This document shows, piece after piece, positions 62,395 through 64,000 of a stretch of DNA of 64,000 nucleotides. The notes under the pieces were generated by a model, which worked only from the letters and a program-made list of their open reading frames with translations, was not told the DNA's origin and searched no databases. Numbering within the stretch: the first letter of the stretch is position 1; every line of letters begins with the position of its first letter. This DNA comes from Heterodera schachtii (taxonomy: Eukaryota > Nematoda > Chromadorea > Rhabditida > Heteroderidae). The stretch lies in the NCBI GenBank assembly GCA_023374025.1, contig SIJG01000054.1, positions 216,895-280,894 of the forward strand, written 5' to 3'. The position numbers and the translations under genes were made by a program.

Positions 62395-64000
62395 AGAATC
62401 AGTGATGATCTTGACAATTGAGCCTTGAAAATAATACAAATCAAATATTGAATTTTAATAATTTAGAAGTATTTAATCCACTATTGTGCTTAAAAATATA
62501 AATGTAAAATTTTTTTAAGAGTCTTCGTTGATTGTGAAATAAAAACGCGTGTTTGGACAAGAATTTAAAGCCATTTACTTATAAAAAAAACTAAAATTTC
62601 AGAAAATTTAATCGAAAAAAATCCAACAAAATATTTTTTATTCAGTCTAATTAGTTAGAGACAACAAAAAAAATATATTTAAAATTAGTCTTTGGAATAA
62701 TTAAATGATTAATATATTGATAAAAACATAAAAATGTGAAATTTTTCTGTATTAAATAAAAAAAATATAATAATAATTCTAAGAACCTATGACATCTCAG
62801 CAAAAAAAAAAAAATTCAAAACAATGTTTATGATTCCTATGCGAATAAAGTAAAAACATCTAGTACAGTAAGAATTGCAAAATATACAATATTTTGACAA
62901 AATATAAATTGTTTTTAAGATAAATATTTAATAACAATAACAAAAACTATAAACTCAAGGACAATTTGAATGCTGCACGCACCAAATCTCTCAGAGCAAA
63001 GCAAGAGAAAAATTATGTTTTTGTCATATATAAATAGAATTTAAAATTTTCAAAACATTAAAGAAAATTAATGATGAAAACAAAAAACTTAAAAACAATC
63101 TGAATGCTGAACACTTACAAATCTCCAAAAGCAAGCCAAGAAAATGTGTCAAAGAAAGTGAAAAAAAAGCAAAAAATTAACATAACTATTACCTTAATAA
63201 TAGAAATTAATTCAGCGACGGCTCCGAACTGTGGAATGGCTTGCCAGGGAGCTAATTCATGAGTTTTGGAAAATTTATTTAGGTAATTGAAAATAATTAT
63301 AAAATAAACCTTAATAAATCAATGATGAAATAAAAAATGTTATGCACTTTACCTAGAATAATTAAAGTCTCGAACTTGATACTAAAGACAATAATATTCA
63401 TGCAACAAAAAATGTTGTGCATGTTACCTAAAATAATTCTGAGAATAAATACTCAAAGATAAAAACGAAAATTTATTTTTATATTAAAAAAAGACAGTCG
63501 GAAATGATCTGTAATTGAACTATGCACTCAATCTGGTTGAGTACATAATTTTATTATTGCAGAAAATAAATTTCTGATTTTAAACCAAATAAATTAGCAT
63601 AGCAAAATAAAAAATACAAATAATTTAAACTTTATTGAGAAATACATTCATTAATCATGTATTTGTATCAAAATATTTTAAGTTTAGTAGCGCTTATTTC
63701 GTCTAAATAGAAAAGGCTGAAAAGATAATAAAATTAAGAATATAGAGCAATTTAAAATCTGAGAAATTCAAATTTTTTAATGAATATATAAACAGAAAAT
63801 GGAAATGCAGAAAAAATATGAAATTATGTATGAAAATATAAAAAGAAATTTGAAAAATTTGGGTATTACATCCAAAAGCATTTTTCATTAAAAATGAAAT
63901 ATAATCAAATAGGCTGATAATTAAAAGCAAATTTAATAACAATGATTAAAAAAATAATATTGAATATAAAGCATAAATGTATCTCTCAAATAATAGTTAA
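62395..64000. other. AT-rich region, no gene supported
   Basis: A/T-rich with islands near 62545-62560 (AAACGCGTGTTTGG), 62968-63010 and 63215-63265. ACAATTTGAATGCTGCACGC (62960) and ACAATCTGAATGCTGAACAC (63096) form a short diverged direct repeat, each followed by an A-AATCTC word and GCAAG/GCAAGCCAAG. The minus frame at 63703-63942 is Phe/Ile-rich and probably chance. Confidence 0.55.

Noticed and set aside
62223..62444. Transposase relic in the 222-bp MITE
   Set aside because: The open minus-strand frame shows no DDE or HTH motif in any reading.
1..64000. CRISPR arrays, bacterial operons, rRNA genes
   Set aside because: No regularly spaced repeats, no ribosome-binding-site/operon layout and no rRNA-like sequence were seen; the spliced exon pair and transposon types indicate a eukaryote.

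Overview
The window is a very AT-rich (roughly four fifths A+T by eye), gene-poor piece of eukaryotic genome. No intact protein-coding gene could be supported. Most of it is A/T-only sequence in which open frames of 60-95 codons arise by chance. Against this background the information lies in short islands of normal base composition, and almost all of these are remnants of DNA transposons. The elements (Tc5/pogo-like, Tc1/mariner-type and hAT-type, with foldback MITEs) and the phase-split GT-AG style exon pair point to an invertebrate animal such as a nematode or arthropod. The lineage cannot be fixed from the sequence.

Layout. 273-328 is a perfect palindrome with no spacer. 6613-8815 holds the right half of a Tc5/pogo-like transposon with a frameshifted transposase; its last ~500 bp are repeated in inverted orientation 544 bp further on at about 99% identity. 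28482-29362 is an 881-bp element with TA flanks and 23-bp terminal repeats, and it has a second, nested palindrome at its centre. 29389, 39420 and 42819 start three members of one hAT-like family; the last is complete, with 8-bp target duplications. 31279-31654 is a diverged two-copy tandem repeat. 45940-47698 is a diverged two-copy block duplication. 48444-48992 is a foldback MITE whose ends match the Tc5-like transposon at 7761/8326 and whose unpaired middle carries tRNA-like A and B boxes. 49506-49625 is a CGGGACCGGG-rich hAT-type end.

51386-53050 is the only island with sustained coding character. It holds four or five broken frames, one a clear OTU-like cysteine-protease fragment split by a 117-bp intron, and it is flanked by copies of CATGGCATGAGTCGT that also form a palindrome. 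It looks like a decayed gene or selfish element, not a working gene. From 56381 to 62394 there are further MITE-like pieces: a 781-bp foldback element at 60291-61071, a diverged relative at 58012-58114 and a 222-bp hairpin MITE at 62173-62394.

The genes do not form a pathway. The window is best read as heterochromatin-like or intergenic DNA shaped by repeated insertion and decay of DNA transposons. The parts most worth following up are the young inverted duplication, the tRNA-like boxes inside the MITE, the OTU island, and a dispersed motif (CATGAGATTAAA) that occurs more often than base composition predicts.
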